Assembly (NCBI GenBank): GCA_018712835.1
Contig: DVGF01000053.1
Span: 1 to 32,457, forward strand
Source: Candidatus Ventrenecus stercoripullorum
Lineage (GTDB): Bacteria > Bacillota_I > Bacilli_A > RF39 > UBA660
Length of the DNA: 32,457 nt
Reading direction: 5' to 3'
The position numbers were made by a program, and so were the translations under genes. The notes under the pieces were generated by a model. That model had not been told where the DNA came from and made no database searches. It worked only from the letters and a program-made list of their open reading frames with translations. Positions 7,911 to 16,285 of the stretch are shown one piece after another (the stretch's first letter is position 1; every line of letters starts with the position of its first letter).

Positions 7911-8543
7911 TTAACGATGATGAATATGATTGTTGAATGTTCTTTCTAATTCTATTTGTAGTTCTTCTTCTGTTATTTTTTTTAAATTATCATATAGAGT
8001 ACTTTTTGGTATTTGATAACGAAAACTAGCTTCTTCTAATGTTTCTCCTAGGTTAATAATATATTGACAACATTGTCGAATAAAATTTTCATCATAACTA
8101 GAACCTCTTTTGCCAAGAGTAGCGCCTACCTTCCTAGCTAAGTTAGAATATTTTTCACGAAGTTGTTTTAAGTAGTTATAAAGTTTTATATCATAAAAAG
8201 GACTTTTGGGGTCTTTTAAGTTTCCAAGGTAAAGTTGCACTGTTCGTTTACTTATACAACATGCTTCTGCAATTTGATCATTAGTGAGTCCTTGTTTTAC
8301 GTATTCGATAATTTCATTTAACAAATCCTTGTCAATAAAAGTCCCACTTTTTACCTCTCTTATAAAAAGAATCGATTCATATTGTTCTAAATTATAATAT
8401 TTGCTTTCTGGATTTTGAAGTTTTTTTAAGTATCCAGTGATTGTTTTTCTTTCGATATGTCTATATGCCGCTATTTCGATTGCAGATTTACCACTTAATA
8501 AATCCTGAATAACCATATAAAACTTTTTTTCGTCTAATGCCAT
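7911..8543 (-). CDS. Triple-HTH protein with SpoIIID-like C-terminal module
   Basis: The 210-residue protein is built from three HTH-like units. The first two share a pattern: 'LLSGKSAIEIAAYRHIERKT' with tail 'LQNPESKYYNLEQY', and 'YVKQGLTNDQIAEACCISKR' with tail 'LKDPKSPFYDIKLY'. The third (about residues 150-195, 'YIINLGETLEEASFRYQIPK' then 'STLYDNL') resembles the HTH of sporulation regulator SpoIIID ('YI--T-KTVR--A--FG-SKSTVHKDL'). The ATG shares its A with the lepA stop (TAATG), so translation is probably coupled to lepA. The larger partner at 6548-7891 begins 19 bases later. The likely role is DNA binding; the target is unknown. It could also be a sigma-like or phage-type factor, but no sigma regions are evident. 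Confidence 0.6.
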   Translation of the reverse strand: MALDEKKFYMVIQDLLSGKSAIEIAAYRHIERKTITGYLKKLQNPESKYYNLEQYESILFIREVKSGTFIDKDLLNEIIEYVKQGLTNDQIAEACCISKRTVQLYLGNLKDPKSPFYDIKLYNYLKQLREKYSNLARKVGATLGKRGSSYDENFIRQCCQYIINLGETLEEASFRYQIPKSTLYDNLKKITEEELQIELERTFNNHIHHR

Positions 8544-10357
8544 TATTTCTCACTCCCGCTCAATATTGAAAGGAAAGCTTCTTGTGGAACTTCAACACTT
8601 CCGATCATTTTCATTTTTTTCTTTCCTTCTTTTTGTTTTTCTAATAATTTTCTTTTTCTTGTAATATCTCCGCCATAACATTTTGCTAAAACATTCTTTT
8701 TCATTGCTGATATATTTTCTCTGGCAATGACTTTTGAACCAATACTAGCTTGAATTGGAATTTGGAATAATTGACGAGGAATGACTTCTTTTAGTTTTTC
8801 GACAATGGCACGGCCTCTTTGGTAGGCGAAATCTTTATGAACAATGATAGATAATGCATCTACAATTTCGCCGTTTAATAGAATATTCATTTTCACAAGA
8901 TTGCTTTCTTTGTAACCACAAATTTCATAGTCGAAAGAAGCATAGCCTTTGGTGTAACTTTTTAATTTATCAAAGAAATCATATACTACTTCTGATAAAG
9001 GTATTTCATAATGGATATTTACTCTTGTCTCATCGATGTATTCTAGAGATTTATAAATTCCTCTTTTGTTTTGACAAAGTTCCATAATTGGGCCAATATA
9101 TTCGCTAGGAACAATAATATTGGTATAAATATATGGTTCTTCTATTTTAGAAATTTTTACTTGTTCTGGCATTTTGTTTGGGCTATCAATATCTAGAATT
9201 TCGCCGTTAGTCATTGTTACTTTGTAGATAACGCTTGGACTTGTAGCAATTACTGGAATGTTAAATTCTCGTTCGAGTCTTGTTGTAATAATATCCATAT
9301 GTAGTAATCCTAAGAAACCTACTCGGAACCCAAAGCCTAGGGCATCACTTGTTTCTGGTTCGATTGTAAGGGCAGCATCGTTTAATTTTAGTTTTTCAAA
9401 CGCTTCTTTTAAAGCTTCATAACGATTTGGCTCTACTGGAAATATTCCTGAGTATACCATTGGTTTCATTGGTTTATATCCTTGGATTAGAGTTTCGGCT
9501 CCTTTTGTAGCAAGGGTAATAGTATCTCCTACTTGAACTTTTGAAATATCTTTAATAGAGGCCGCAAAGTAGCCTACCATTCCACTTTTTAACACATTCT
9601 CATGTTGTTCTTTTGGGGTATGGATACCAAGTTCTGTTACTTCAAATTTAGACTCGCTAGCCATTAAAAGAATTTCATCTTTGTTTTTTAAAACTCCATC
9701 TTCTATTTTAATTAGCCCTACTACCCCTTTATATGGGTCAAAATAAGAGTCGAAAATTAAGGCTCTTAAAGGGGCATTGTTGTTTATTTTTGGGGCTGGA
9801 ATATCTTCGATTACTCTTTCGATTAATTCTTTTACTCCAACACCAGTTTTTCCAGAGCACAAAAGAATTTCTTCGTCTTTAAAACCTAATACTTTTTTGA
9901 GTTCTTCTTTGACTTTTGGAATGTTTGCGTTTGGTAAGTCTATTTTATTAATTACAGGAATAATTTTTAAATCTGCAGATAAAGCAAGATAGAGATTGGC
10001 AAGAGTCTGGGCTTCTATTCCTTGGGCTGCATCTACTACCAATATGGCTCCTTCACAAGCAGCAAGACTACGACTTACTTCATAGGAAAAGTCGACATGG
10101 CCCGGAGTATCAATTAAATTTAATAAATATTGGTTTCCGTGATACTCATAATTTAAAGAAACGGCGTTTAATTTAATGGTAATTCCTCTTTCTCTTTCTA
10201 AATCCATGCTATCTAAAACTTGATCAACCATTTCTCTTTTTTCAATGGCTCCTGTTATTTCTAAAATACGGTCTGCCAATGTACTTTTTCCATGGTCTAT
10301 ATGAGCTATAATTGAAAAATTACGAATATTTTCTTGGTTGGGAAATAACACTTTCAT
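8543..10357 (-). CDS. lepA: LepA / elongation factor 4, ribosome back-translocation GTPase
   Basis: The 604-residue protein is full length for LepA. The GTPase motifs are complete: G1 '[13 protein letters not shown]', G2 region '[14 protein letters not shown]', G3 'DTPGHVDF', and G4 'NKIDLPNA'. The LepA-specific C-terminal domain is present, with '[12 protein letters not shown]' and the basic tail '[20 protein letters not shown]'. LepA binds the ribosome and affects translation under ionic or other stress. The ATG follows AAGGTGAT. A TACAAT at about 10377-10382 (minus strand) could be its -10 box, just downstream of the terminator of the preceding surface-protein gene. The stop overlaps the next start (TAATG). 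In Bacillus lepA sits between yqxA and hemW; here the same relatives flank it with inserted genes on both sides. Confidence 0.97.
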   Translation of the reverse strand: MKVLFPNQENIRNFSIIAHIDHGKSTLADRILEITGAIEKREMVDQVLDSMDLERERGITIKLNAVSLNYEYHGNQYLLNLIDTPGHVDFSYEVSRSLAACEGAILVVDAAQGIEAQTLANLYLALSADLKIIPVINKIDLPNANIPKVKEELKKVLGFKDEEILLCSGKTGVGVKELIERVIEDIPAPKINNNAPLRALIFDSYFDPYKGVVGLIKIEDGVLKNKDEILLMASESKFEVTELGIHTPKEQHENVLKSGMVGYFAASIKDISKVQVGDTITLATKGAETLIQGYKPMKPMVYSGIFPVEPNRYEALKEAFEKLKLNDAALTIEPETSDALGFGFRVGFLGLLHMDIITTRLEREFNIPVIATSPSVIYKVTMTNGEILDIDSPNKMPEQVKISKIEEPYIYTNIIVPSEYIGPIMELCQNKRGIYKSLEYIDETRVNIHYEIPLSEVVYDFFDKLKSYTKGYASFDYEICGYKESNLVKMNILLNGEIVDALSIIVHKDFAYQRGRAIVEKLKEVIPRQLFQIPIQASIGSKVIARENISAMKKNVLAKCYGGDITRKRKLLEKQKEGKKKMKMIGSVEVPQEAFLSILSGSEK

Positions 10358-10390
10358 CAGTAAATCACCTTCGTTTATTGTACACTAAAA

Positions 10391-10413
10391 AAAAAGAGAA
10401 GTAAACTCTTTTT
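10391..10413 (-). terminator. Rho-independent terminator of the split surface-protein gene
   Basis: The minus strand reads AAAAAGAG, a seven-base loop, CTCTTTTT and further T residues. The eight-pair stem starts at the stop codon (10412-10414) and separates this gene from lepA. Confidence 0.75.
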
Positions 10414-11985
10414 AAGCAATGCGATATGGGTTCAAAGAGGTACCATCACCCTGTTTTAGGCTATTTGGCTTAAGGTTAATCACAGGACGGACGCCTCTTA
10501 ATGAAACATTTACTTTGCTGGAATAATATAGATTTCCATATGATGGCACACTACGGACATTTGCATCTGATCCATCAAAATTTTTCGGCGACATGGTCCA
10601 GTAATGGTTCCATGTATATAAGTAAAAAGTATAATTATTAGTATAAGCTCCTCCGGCTAAAATTGTTTCATCGTCCGTTGGTAACCCAACTGAATATGTT
10701 AAATTTCCGTTTCCTAATTGTATATCATTTACAGTAAAACGATCATTTTTTTCACACATTTTAAGTTTACCCCTGCTGATGTTGGTATTGCGTAATTATA
10801 ATCTGCTATTGTTGTTCCTACTCCTGTTCCACTGATAAGGCTCCTATCATTGCAAAATATGGTATCACTCACATAATTTGCATACCCTTTATCTTCAATA
10901 TTTGTTTTATACCAATTATCAACTACTATTTTTATAGTACTATTATTGATATTTGCATGGGTTTCTTCATAGGTACTTGCATTAGTCGCTCCATACATAT
11001 ATCCAACGTAGGCATTATCGTTTGCTAACGTATTATACGCACTTGTTCCAATTTGGGTATAATCTGTGTCTCCATCATCATAGCCATTGGCTAATACTTC
11101 TTCTTTATTGTCTAAATTATCTATCACATTTGCATCTCCGGCATAGATCATACGGATGGAGCCATTGCCATTCACCCGCAATATTCTCCAATAAAAACCA
11201 GCAAACTTTACCCAATTATTGTCTGGTGTTCCTCTAAAGTAGTAGCTTGTGCCGTAGTCATCTAGGGCACTGCAAAGTAAACTTTTTTCTCTCTCACTAC
11301 TTGTGACATTTACTGTTCCATCTTCGTTTACGGTAGGACAAGCTCCTGTGGTATCTACATTTGCAATGATACTACATTGGATAGAATCTTCGCCATACTC
11401 ACTTACACACTTCTCATAATCGGTTGGAATGTGGTCTATGTAGTTTGCTGTTACTGTGATCTTTGCTATGATACTTTTTCCTACGACTGGATCATTTAAT
11501 GTTACGTTTTCATCTAACCATAATCTTAAGTTGTATGTTTTTTCTTCATTTTGTTCTAGATATCCTGTTGTTAGTTCATAAGATGCATAAGCATTTGATA
11601 GAGTTGGTTCTACTACTTCGTTACTACTTAATAAATTCGGAGTATTTTCGTCTAAAACCACTTTTAAATATTGAGGATCTAGTCTATTATCTTCTGTTAC
11701 TGTATCTAGTAATTCTAAATTTATGTTGTATGATGCATAAGACGCACATTTATTTTGAATGGTAAAGGTATATGGTGTAGTTTGCATTCCTTCTTCGTCA
11801 TATAAAGGAAATGTGTTTTCTAAAGTGATCATATCTTTTTCGTTTGTAAGTGTAATTTCAAAACAATCTGCTGTGATTCTATTTGTATCTGTTTGGGATA
11901 AAGTTCTTCGCCACAAAGCATAGCTTATCCCTATAATACACATCATACTTATCAAGACTAAAACTATTAATACTTTCTTTTTCAT
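10412..11985 (-). pseudogene. TasA/SipW-like surface protein split by a frameshift at A7
   Basis: Two track ORFs (10729-11985, 418 residues; 10412-10759, 115 residues) are halves of one protein of about 527 residues. The first half has a signal anchor ('LIVLVLISMMCIIGISYALW') and a camelysin/TasA-like beta domain, then a block 'NNWVKFAGFYWRILRVNGNG' shared with the protein at 492-1706. The second half ends with 'GVRPVINLKPNSL' and 'GDGTSLNPYRIA', the matching C-terminus. At the junction the minus strand reads TGTGTG, then seven A, then TGATCG. Adding one A would give 'LKCVKKNDRFTVND' without interruption. The 115-residue ORF's ATG has no SD. The break may be a true loss, an ON/OFF tract, ribosomal slippage or a sequencing error. 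AAAGGAGAAC precedes the first ATG. The gene is divergent from an XRE regulator. Confidence 0.75.
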
Positions 11986-12001
11986 AAAGTTCTCCTTTAT
12001 T

Positions 12002-12018
12002 GGTATCTATCTGATACC
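12002..12018. promoter_or_regulatory. Inverted repeat GGTATC-N5-GATACC, candidate operator
   Basis: GGTATCTATCTGATACC is a perfect 6+6 base palindrome in the leader of the split surface-protein gene. A third half-site (GGTATC, 12049-12054) lies between the -35 and -10 boxes of its promoter. A repressor bound here could block transcription; the divergent XRE protein is the obvious candidate. Confidence 0.5.
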
Positions 12019-12030
12019 TTTTCTATGATT

Positions 12031-12060
12031 ATCATAGCATTCTCTAAAGGTATCCGTCAA
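12031..12060 (-). promoter_or_regulatory. Sigma-A promoter of the split surface-protein gene
   Basis: On the minus strand TTGACG (12060-12055) and TATGAT (12036-12031) are 18 bases apart. The -10 box lies inside a 15-base palindrome (CTATGATTATCATAG, 12023-12037). Confidence 0.65.
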
Positions 12061-12120
12061 CTACCATTTTTAACTTTTCAAAATATTTCATAGTAATGTA
12101 ATAAGCATGAGGAGAAAGAT

Positions 12121-12351
12121 ATGAAATTAAATGCAAATCAATATGAACCAAAAGATATTTTTAAAATACTTAGAGAATGGACAGGACTTACTCAAGAACA
12201 GTTAGGTGCAGAGCTTGGAAAAAAAGGACGTTCTTGGGCTAAGGGTATTGAAAGTGGTAAAAATCGTTATTACTTTTCTGATATTTTAGAACTTGCTAAA
12301 AAACATAATATTGTGATTACATTTGAAAAAAATAATAAGAAAGATGCCTAA
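12121..12351 (+). CDS. Small XRE-family HTH regulator
   Basis: The 76-residue protein is little more than a Cro/cI-type helix-turn-helix: 'LREWTGLTQEQLGAELGKKG' followed by 'IESGKNRYYFSDILELAKKH'. There is no sensor or ligand-binding domain. The ATG follows a good SD (GAGGAGAAAG). It is divergent from the split surface-protein gene, with repeated GGTATC half-sites in the 135 bases between them, so local repression of that gene, and possibly itself, is the simplest role. A strong hairpin overlaps its stop codon. Small XRE proteins can also be antitoxins, but no toxin ORF is adjacent on this strand. Confidence 0.8.
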   Translation: MKLNANQYEPKDIFKILREWTGLTQEQLGAELGKKGRSWAKGIESGKNRYYFSDILELAKKHNIVITFEKNNKKDA

Positions 12352-12361
12352 TATCTTTCTT
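12337..12361 (+). terminator. Hairpin terminator of the XRE gene
   Basis: AAGAAAGAT and ATCTTTCTT form a perfect nine-pair stem around a seven-base loop containing the stop codon. It is followed by a weak T-rich run (ATTTTGTT). Confidence 0.6.
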
Positions 12362-12424
12362 ATTTTGTTATACAAAACACTGCATATAATGGCACTGATT
12401 TGACGTTATTTTCAAAGCCAAAAT

Positions 12425-12476
12425 TTTTTTCGTACATTTTGTACAGTTTTTTTGTGTTTTTTCGTACATTTTGTAC
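12425..12476. repeat. Two direct copies of TTTTTTCGTACATTTTGTAC
   Basis: A 20-base sequence occurs twice, 32 bases apart (12425-12444 and 12457-12476). Each copy contains the palindrome GTAC-N5-GTAC, and T-runs flank it. It sits between the XRE gene and the converging yqxA-like gene. It could be a weak tandem terminator for the plus strand or a protein-binding site. Confidence 0.6.
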
Positions 12477-12491
12477 GTTTTTTCGGGTTTT

Positions 12492-12824
12492 TTATGTAAA
12501 TAACATCTTAAAAATATTTACTACTTCATTAATCCCTTTTGACATAAAGTCTTCAATAGCACTGGAAAAGGCATATCCTGCTTTGGTTGTTTGATTGGAG
12601 TAATCTTGGTAGTTGTCCGTTAAATAGTCATTGATATCGACGTTTTTTCCGTTTCTTACATCTTCTTCAAACTGTCTGATTGCTTCGTTTGTAATTGTTG
12701 TTTTTTCGCTTAGTTTGGCTTCGTAATATCCTGTTGAAATTGCAATTGTTAAAGAAATATAAAGAATAAATAAAATTCCTAATAATTTTAGTACCCAAGT
12801 TCCTTTATTCTTTTTCTTTTCCAT
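12492..12824 (-). CDS. YqxA-like membrane protein downstream of spoIIP
   Basis: The 110-residue protein has one transmembrane segment ('VLKLLGILFILYISLTIAIS', about residues 11-32) and a small charged outer domain. The C-terminus is amphipathic ('FMSKGINEVVNIFKMLF'). In Bacillus the small membrane protein YqxA lies exactly between spoIIP and lepA; here this gene begins three bases after the spoIIP stop. On position, size and topology I infer a YqxA (DUF3679)-type protein; sequence identity was not tested. The role of YqxA in spore formation is not well defined. The next gene on this strand is the inserted surface-protein cassette. Confidence 0.55.
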   Translation of the reverse strand: MEKKKNKGTWVLKLLGILFILYISLTIAISTGYYEAKLSEKTTITNEAIRQFEEDVRNGKNVDINDYLTDNYQDYSNQTTKAGYAFSSAIEDFMSKGINEVVNIFKMLFT

Positions 12825-12827
12825 AGT

Positions 12828-13748
12828 TCACCCAATCATTTCTTTTAAAGACACTGCAAGTATATGAATTGTGTTTGTCACTTCACTTATTTTATTATAT
12901 GAGCCACCTATTTCAAATAGAAGTGTATTGGGAGAAAAATCTTGGTTGTAGATGCCGTTGACACCTGATCCTCCTTTTTTGATAATTCCCCGTGTAATAT
13001 TGGGAACTTTTTGATTTAAAATTGTATTTAGTTTTTCTGCCAGTAAGAGGTTTTGTTCATAGTTTTCGTGGTCCGTTCCAATGACAAAGAGAATTTTTGC
13101 GTATGTTGTCCCTTCATAGGTTATCACAGAGCTTTCGTAAGGAATAGAGTCTCTATGAATATCGAAAAAGTACTCTAGTGTTCCATTTTTTTCTAATGCA
13201 TCTGTCATTAGGAGTTTACTTGCTTCATAGCTGGAAGCGTAATTCCAATTATTGGCTTTTAATACTTCTGTAATTGGATTTGTTTCGGCAATGGTATTTA
13301 GGCCAAGGTTGTTTAGTTCTTCTCTTAAACGATAGTTTGCAAGCATCACAGTTGGTACGACGTCATGGCTATCTAAGGTATCTCCGTTATACTCTTCTCC
13401 TTGATGGGAGTTGTATAAATAAATTCGAGGATTTTCTTTGTTTTCTTCTGGCGTTGGGTCTGGTGTATATTCTTGAGGAGATTTGCTTCCATCATATTCG
13501 TCTTCCTCTAGTTCTTGTCTTCCAATCGTGTAATCTAGTAAAAAATCTAAGATGTCTTTTTGTTCGTTTTGTTCATGCTTTGAAGAAAAAAGATTGGTAT
13601 TTAGCATAAATGTTAAAACGCTTTCTTTAGAGAAGAAAGAAGAAAAATAAGAGAGAAAAAAGGCAAATGATAGGATTATTAGAAAACATATTGCATAGAG
13701 CTCTAATCTTTTGTTTTTGTTTTTTTTACTTTTAAATCGCTTTGCCAT
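12828..13748 (-). CDS. spoIIP: SpoIIP, stage II sporulation peptidoglycan amidase/endopeptidase
   Basis: The protein has an N-terminal membrane anchor ('LYAICFLIILSFAFFLSYFS') and the SpoIIP catalytic domain: 'IYLYNSHQGEEY' (first catalytic His and Glu), 'DVVPTVMLANYRLREELNNL', 'FFDIHRDS' (second His) and 'TLLFEIGGSYN' (late Glu). SpoIIP cuts septal peptidoglycan with SpoIID and SpoIIM during engulfment. All expected catalytic residues are present. The track begins at 13781, but the ATG at 13748 has a proper SD (TGGTGAT) and gives 306 residues starting 'MAKRFKSKK'. The yqxA-like gene follows by three bases. The gene upstream has its own terminator, so spoIIP should have a separate promoter. 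No other engulfment genes are in view. Confidence 0.92.
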   Translation of the reverse strand: MAKRFKSKKNKNKRLELYAICFLIILSFAFFLSYFSSFFSKESVLTFMLNTNLFSSKHEQNEQKDILDFLLDYTIGRQELEEDEYDGSKSPQEYTPDPTPEENKENPRIYLYNSHQGEEYNGDTLDSHDVVPTVMLANYRLREELNNLGLNTIAETNPITEVLKANNWNYASSYEASKLLMTDALEKNGTLEYFFDIHRDSIPYESSVITYEGTTYAKILFVIGTDHENYEQNLLLAEKLNTILNQKVPNITRGIIKKGGSGVNGIYNQDFSPNTLLFEIGGSYNKISEVTNTIHILAVSLKEMIG

Positions 13749-13787
13749 AGTATCACCAGTTTTATTATATAAAGGTTCCAAATAAAA

Positions 13788-13808
13788 AAATGTCGTTTTA
13801 AGACATTT
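13788..13808 (-). terminator. Rho-independent terminator of the glycosyltransferase operon
   Basis: The minus strand reads AAATGTC, loop TTAAAAC (containing the stop), GACATTT, then TTTTATTT. Confidence 0.75.
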
Positions 13809-15021
13809 CTTTCATACTAGCTTTATGTTCAATTCTAGCCCAGCCTAAATCTTTTTTGGTTAAGGCAACAACGAAGCAATGTAAGTATGAGGCTAAGAAG
13901 ATTGGATGATAAAATAATACACCTAGAATTACTTTGTAGGATAATTCTGTTTCTTTAACAACCATCCATAGTAGTATTCCCGTTAATAAGACAAGGACTA
14001 GATAGATTACTAATAATAAAGTGCTTAGATAAAATAATGTATTTAACGATAAATGAAAGCCAATATTCCATAGAGCATTTATTAGATATAGTAGTAATCC
14101 GACTACTAAAAATAAAGCAGGAATAATTCCGGTTGTCATTTCGGTTAGAGACCCTGGATTGTTTGGATGTTTTTTTAATTTTTCTTTCATCAATGGTCTA
14201 TAATGTAGCCAGTTTGTTAAATATCCTTTAATCCATCTGCTTCTTTGGTTTACGCTTTGTTTGTAGGTAGTTGGTTGTTCATCATAGAATTTTGCTTTTT
14301 CTTGATAATGGGTTGATATGCCATGTAATGTATAATATAAGCTACTTTCGTAGTCTTCTGTTAATGAGTGAAAAGGAAATGTCCCCCACTCTTTGATGTA
14401 TTTTCCGTGGATATAATATCCCGTTCCTGATAAAATGAGGTTTCCTTGATGTTTTAAGGAGTTACGGTTACGAAGTTCATTAATCATGAAAAAAGTGAGG
14501 CCAGCACTTACCGGGAAATAATGATCTTTGTTTTTTAAGGCACGATAGCCAGTGGAAACGGCATAACCATTTTGATAATCTTCTAACATATACTCTATAA
14601 AATGGGGATCTAAGATGTTGTCAGCATCAAATATAAAGTATAAGTCATAGAATTTCTTTTTCTTATTTAGGTCTTCGACCATTTCTTGTAAGGCGTATCC
14701 TTTTGTTTTTCCTTCTAAGTGTTGTCTTACAAAGTAGTTCATGTGATGTTTTTTGGCAATTTCTACTGTTTTATCTTCTTTGCTTTCTACGATAATGTAA
14801 ATATTCTTGCTAGGAATTTTATGGGTCTGGGTCTCAATCGAACATAGTAGTTCTTCAATGACTTTGGACTCATTTCGTGCCGGTATGAAAACGGCTATAT
14901 CCGGATTTTCTTTAATATCGGTTTCTTTTTTTAATTCGTTTTTTCTTCTTCCAAAGAATAATTTTATTTCATAGAAAAAAGCTATTAAAATAAATAGTGT
15001 TCCTAAACTGTATATAATCAA
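13798..15021 (-). CDS. Family 2 processive-type glycosyltransferase, membrane
   Basis: The 407-residue protein has an N-terminal hydrophobic segment, then a GT-A domain starting 'DIAVFIPARNESKVIEELL'. The metal-binding motif 'FDADNIL', the 'TEDYE' motif and 'NQRSRWIKGY' (Q-x-x-R-W) are all present, which is the set seen in processive synthases such as cellulose, hyaluronan and poly-GlcNAc synthases. Three or four membrane segments follow after about residue 285. It should add sugars from a nucleotide donor to an exported polymer or lipid; the sugar is unknown. Its ATG overlaps the stop of the CmpB-like gene (ATGA), so the two are coupled. No synthase partner such as a PilZ or IcaD-like protein is nearby. 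Confidence 0.85.
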   Translation of the reverse strand: MIIYSLGTLFILIAFFYEIKLFFGRRKNELKKETDIKENPDIAVFIPARNESKVIEELLCSIETQTHKIPSKNIYIIVESKEDKTVEIAKKHHMNYFVRQHLEGKTKGYALQEMVEDLNKKKKFYDLYFIFDADNILDPHFIEYMLEDYQNGYAVSTGYRALKNKDHYFPVSAGLTFFMINELRNRNSLKHQGNLILSGTGYYIHGKYIKEWGTFPFHSLTEDYESSLYYTLHGISTHYQEKAKFYDEQPTTYKQSVNQRSRWIKGYLTNWLHYRPLMKEKLKKHPNNPGSLTEMTTGIIPALFLVVGLLLYLINALWNIGFHLSLNTLFYLSTLLLVIYLVLVLLTGILLWMVVKETELSYKVILGVLFYHPIFLASYLHCFVVALTKKDLGWARIEHKASMKEMS

Positions 15022-15728
15022 TCTCGCACCTCTATTACTACCATATTCGCATAACTTTCTTTTAACACTTCATCCGGATAATATTTGTCAAAAAATTCTC
15101 CAACAACTGTAAATGGTGGAACGCCGTTATGCCTTAATTGTTGACGGATTAAGGCTCCCCAAGAAACAGCAAAATCAATTGCTAGTAAAACGATTAGAAT
15201 ATTGGTTAGTATCTTACCGAACTTTTCTGGTAAGGACTCGACGATAGATGAAATTGTTGGATAGACAATTTTTACTAGAACGACCGCTAGTAATCCCCAG
15301 ACAATCATGAAAGGGATAGTTGTTCGGCCATTGATATTTAATAGTTCGTTGGTATAGTCCCAAGATACAGTTCCTAAGAATGTTTCTTGTAAAAAACTCA
15401 CAATATATTCAAATCCACCACCAATTAAACCACCATATAAAAGAGTTTGCCAATCAGGGCGTTTTTTTCTTCCTAATGCTAAAATCATTAAGACTGCCCC
15501 AAAACCATAAATTGGTGAGATAGGACCGTATATTACTCCTCTTCTTAGTTGCCAAACCACTTCGTGATGGTAGTGATAATGAACCACTAAGTTTAATATT
15601 TCTTCATAATATGCTCCAAAGACACAGCCAAATAAAAAAATCCAGAACACTTTATAAAAGCACATACCTTCTGCAAATTTCTTTTTTGGTGCGACATTTG
15701 TTAATTCTTTATTTTTCATATCACACAT
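15018..15728 (-). CDS. CmpB-type putative ABC transporter permease family membrane protein
   Basis: The 236-residue protein has about five hydrophobic segments and the hallmark 'RRGVIYGPISPIYGFGAVL' of the 'putative ABC transporter permease' family (PF06541, CmpB). It has 'GGGFEYIVSFLQETFLGTVS' in its middle. Despite the family name, no ATPase partner is known or present here, and its function is not established. It is translationally coupled to the glycosyltransferase, which suggests a joint role in envelope polymer or lipid handling. The start is uncertain: ATG at 15728 or three codons later ('MKNKELT'). Confidence 0.75.
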   Translation of the reverse strand: MCDMKNKELTNVAPKKKFAEGMCFYKVFWIFLFGCVFGAYYEEILNLVVHYHYHHEVVWQLRRGVIYGPISPIYGFGAVLMILALGRKKRPDWQTLLYGGLIGGGFEYIVSFLQETFLGTVSWDYTNELLNINGRTTIPFMIVWGLLAVVLVKIVYPTISSIVESLPEKFGKILTNILIVLLAIDFAVSWGALIRQQLRHNGVPPFTVVGEFFDKYYPDEVLKESYANMVVIEVRD

Positions 15729-15811
15729 CCATATCTATATGACATTTTATCATAGGTATTTATAAATAACAAGTCTTCAAAAAATTACAATTTTGAAACC
15801 CAAAGTCAATT

Positions 15812-15849
15812 AAAAAAGAAACGATAGGCTTTGCTATTGTTTCTTTTTT
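15812..15849. terminator. Strong bidirectional hairpin downstream of dtd
   Basis: AAAAAAGAAACGATAG and CTATTGTTTCTTTTTT form a 16-position stem with a six-base loop. The single imperfect position is G-U on the plus strand and A-C on the minus strand. It ends the rel-CYTH-dtd operon and overlaps the dtd stop codon. Confidence 0.85.
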
Positions 15850-16285
15850 ATTCGATTTCCATTAGGATAGTTGTTGGACCGACATTTGTGAGAGTTACAT
15901 CCATGTCTGCACCAAAGATACCGGTTTCCACGGTGATTTCTTTTTGTAATTCTTCGTTCCATAATTCATAAAGTTTTTTTGCTTCGGTACCATTTAAGGC
16001 TTTGATATAACTCGGGCGATTTCCTTTTTTTGTATCTCCATATAGCGTGAATTGGGATACGGAAAGTATGGAACCACCGACATCTAAAACACTTTTGTTC
16101 ATGACCCCGTTTTCATCTGGAAATATTCGTAAGTTTAATACTTTGTGAGCTATTTTTTTGATTTGTTCTAGTCCATCTGTATCTGTAAATCCTACTAAAA
16201 TCATTAGACCGGACTCAATTTTTCCAACGATTTTTCCTTCCACTTTTACTTCGGCATCTCTTGCTCTTTGAACGACTACTTTCAT
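15848..16285 (-). CDS. dtd: D-aminoacyl-tRNA deacylase
   Basis: The 145-residue protein is full length for Dtd. It begins 'MKVVVQRARDAEVKVEGK', contains the active-site motif 'SVSQFTLYGDTKKGNRPS' and ends with 'LTNVGPTTILMEIE', in which the Gly-cisPro element is present. The usual N-x-G-P-V/F-T is G-P-T-T here, a mild change. Dtd removes D-amino acids and glycine wrongly attached to tRNA. Its ATG overlaps the stop of the CYTH gene (ATGA), and the rel-dtd neighbourhood is conserved across Firmicutes. Confidence 0.96.
   Translation of the reverse strand: MKVVVQRARDAEVKVEGKIVGKIESGLMILVGFTDTDGLEQIKKIAHKVLNLRIFPDENGVMNKSVLDVGGSILSVSQFTLYGDTKKGNRPSYIKALNGTEAKKLYELWNEELQKEITVETGIFGADMDVTLTNVGPTTILMEIE

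Noticed and set aside
10412-10759. The 115-residue ORF as an independent gene
   Set aside because: It lacks an SD and a signal peptide, and its sequence is the missing C-terminus of the upstream ORF.
15729-15811. Short intergenic stretch before the CmpB-like gene, checked for riboswitch-like structure
   Set aside because: No conserved stem set or aptamer-like sequence is visible; it is simply AT-rich.
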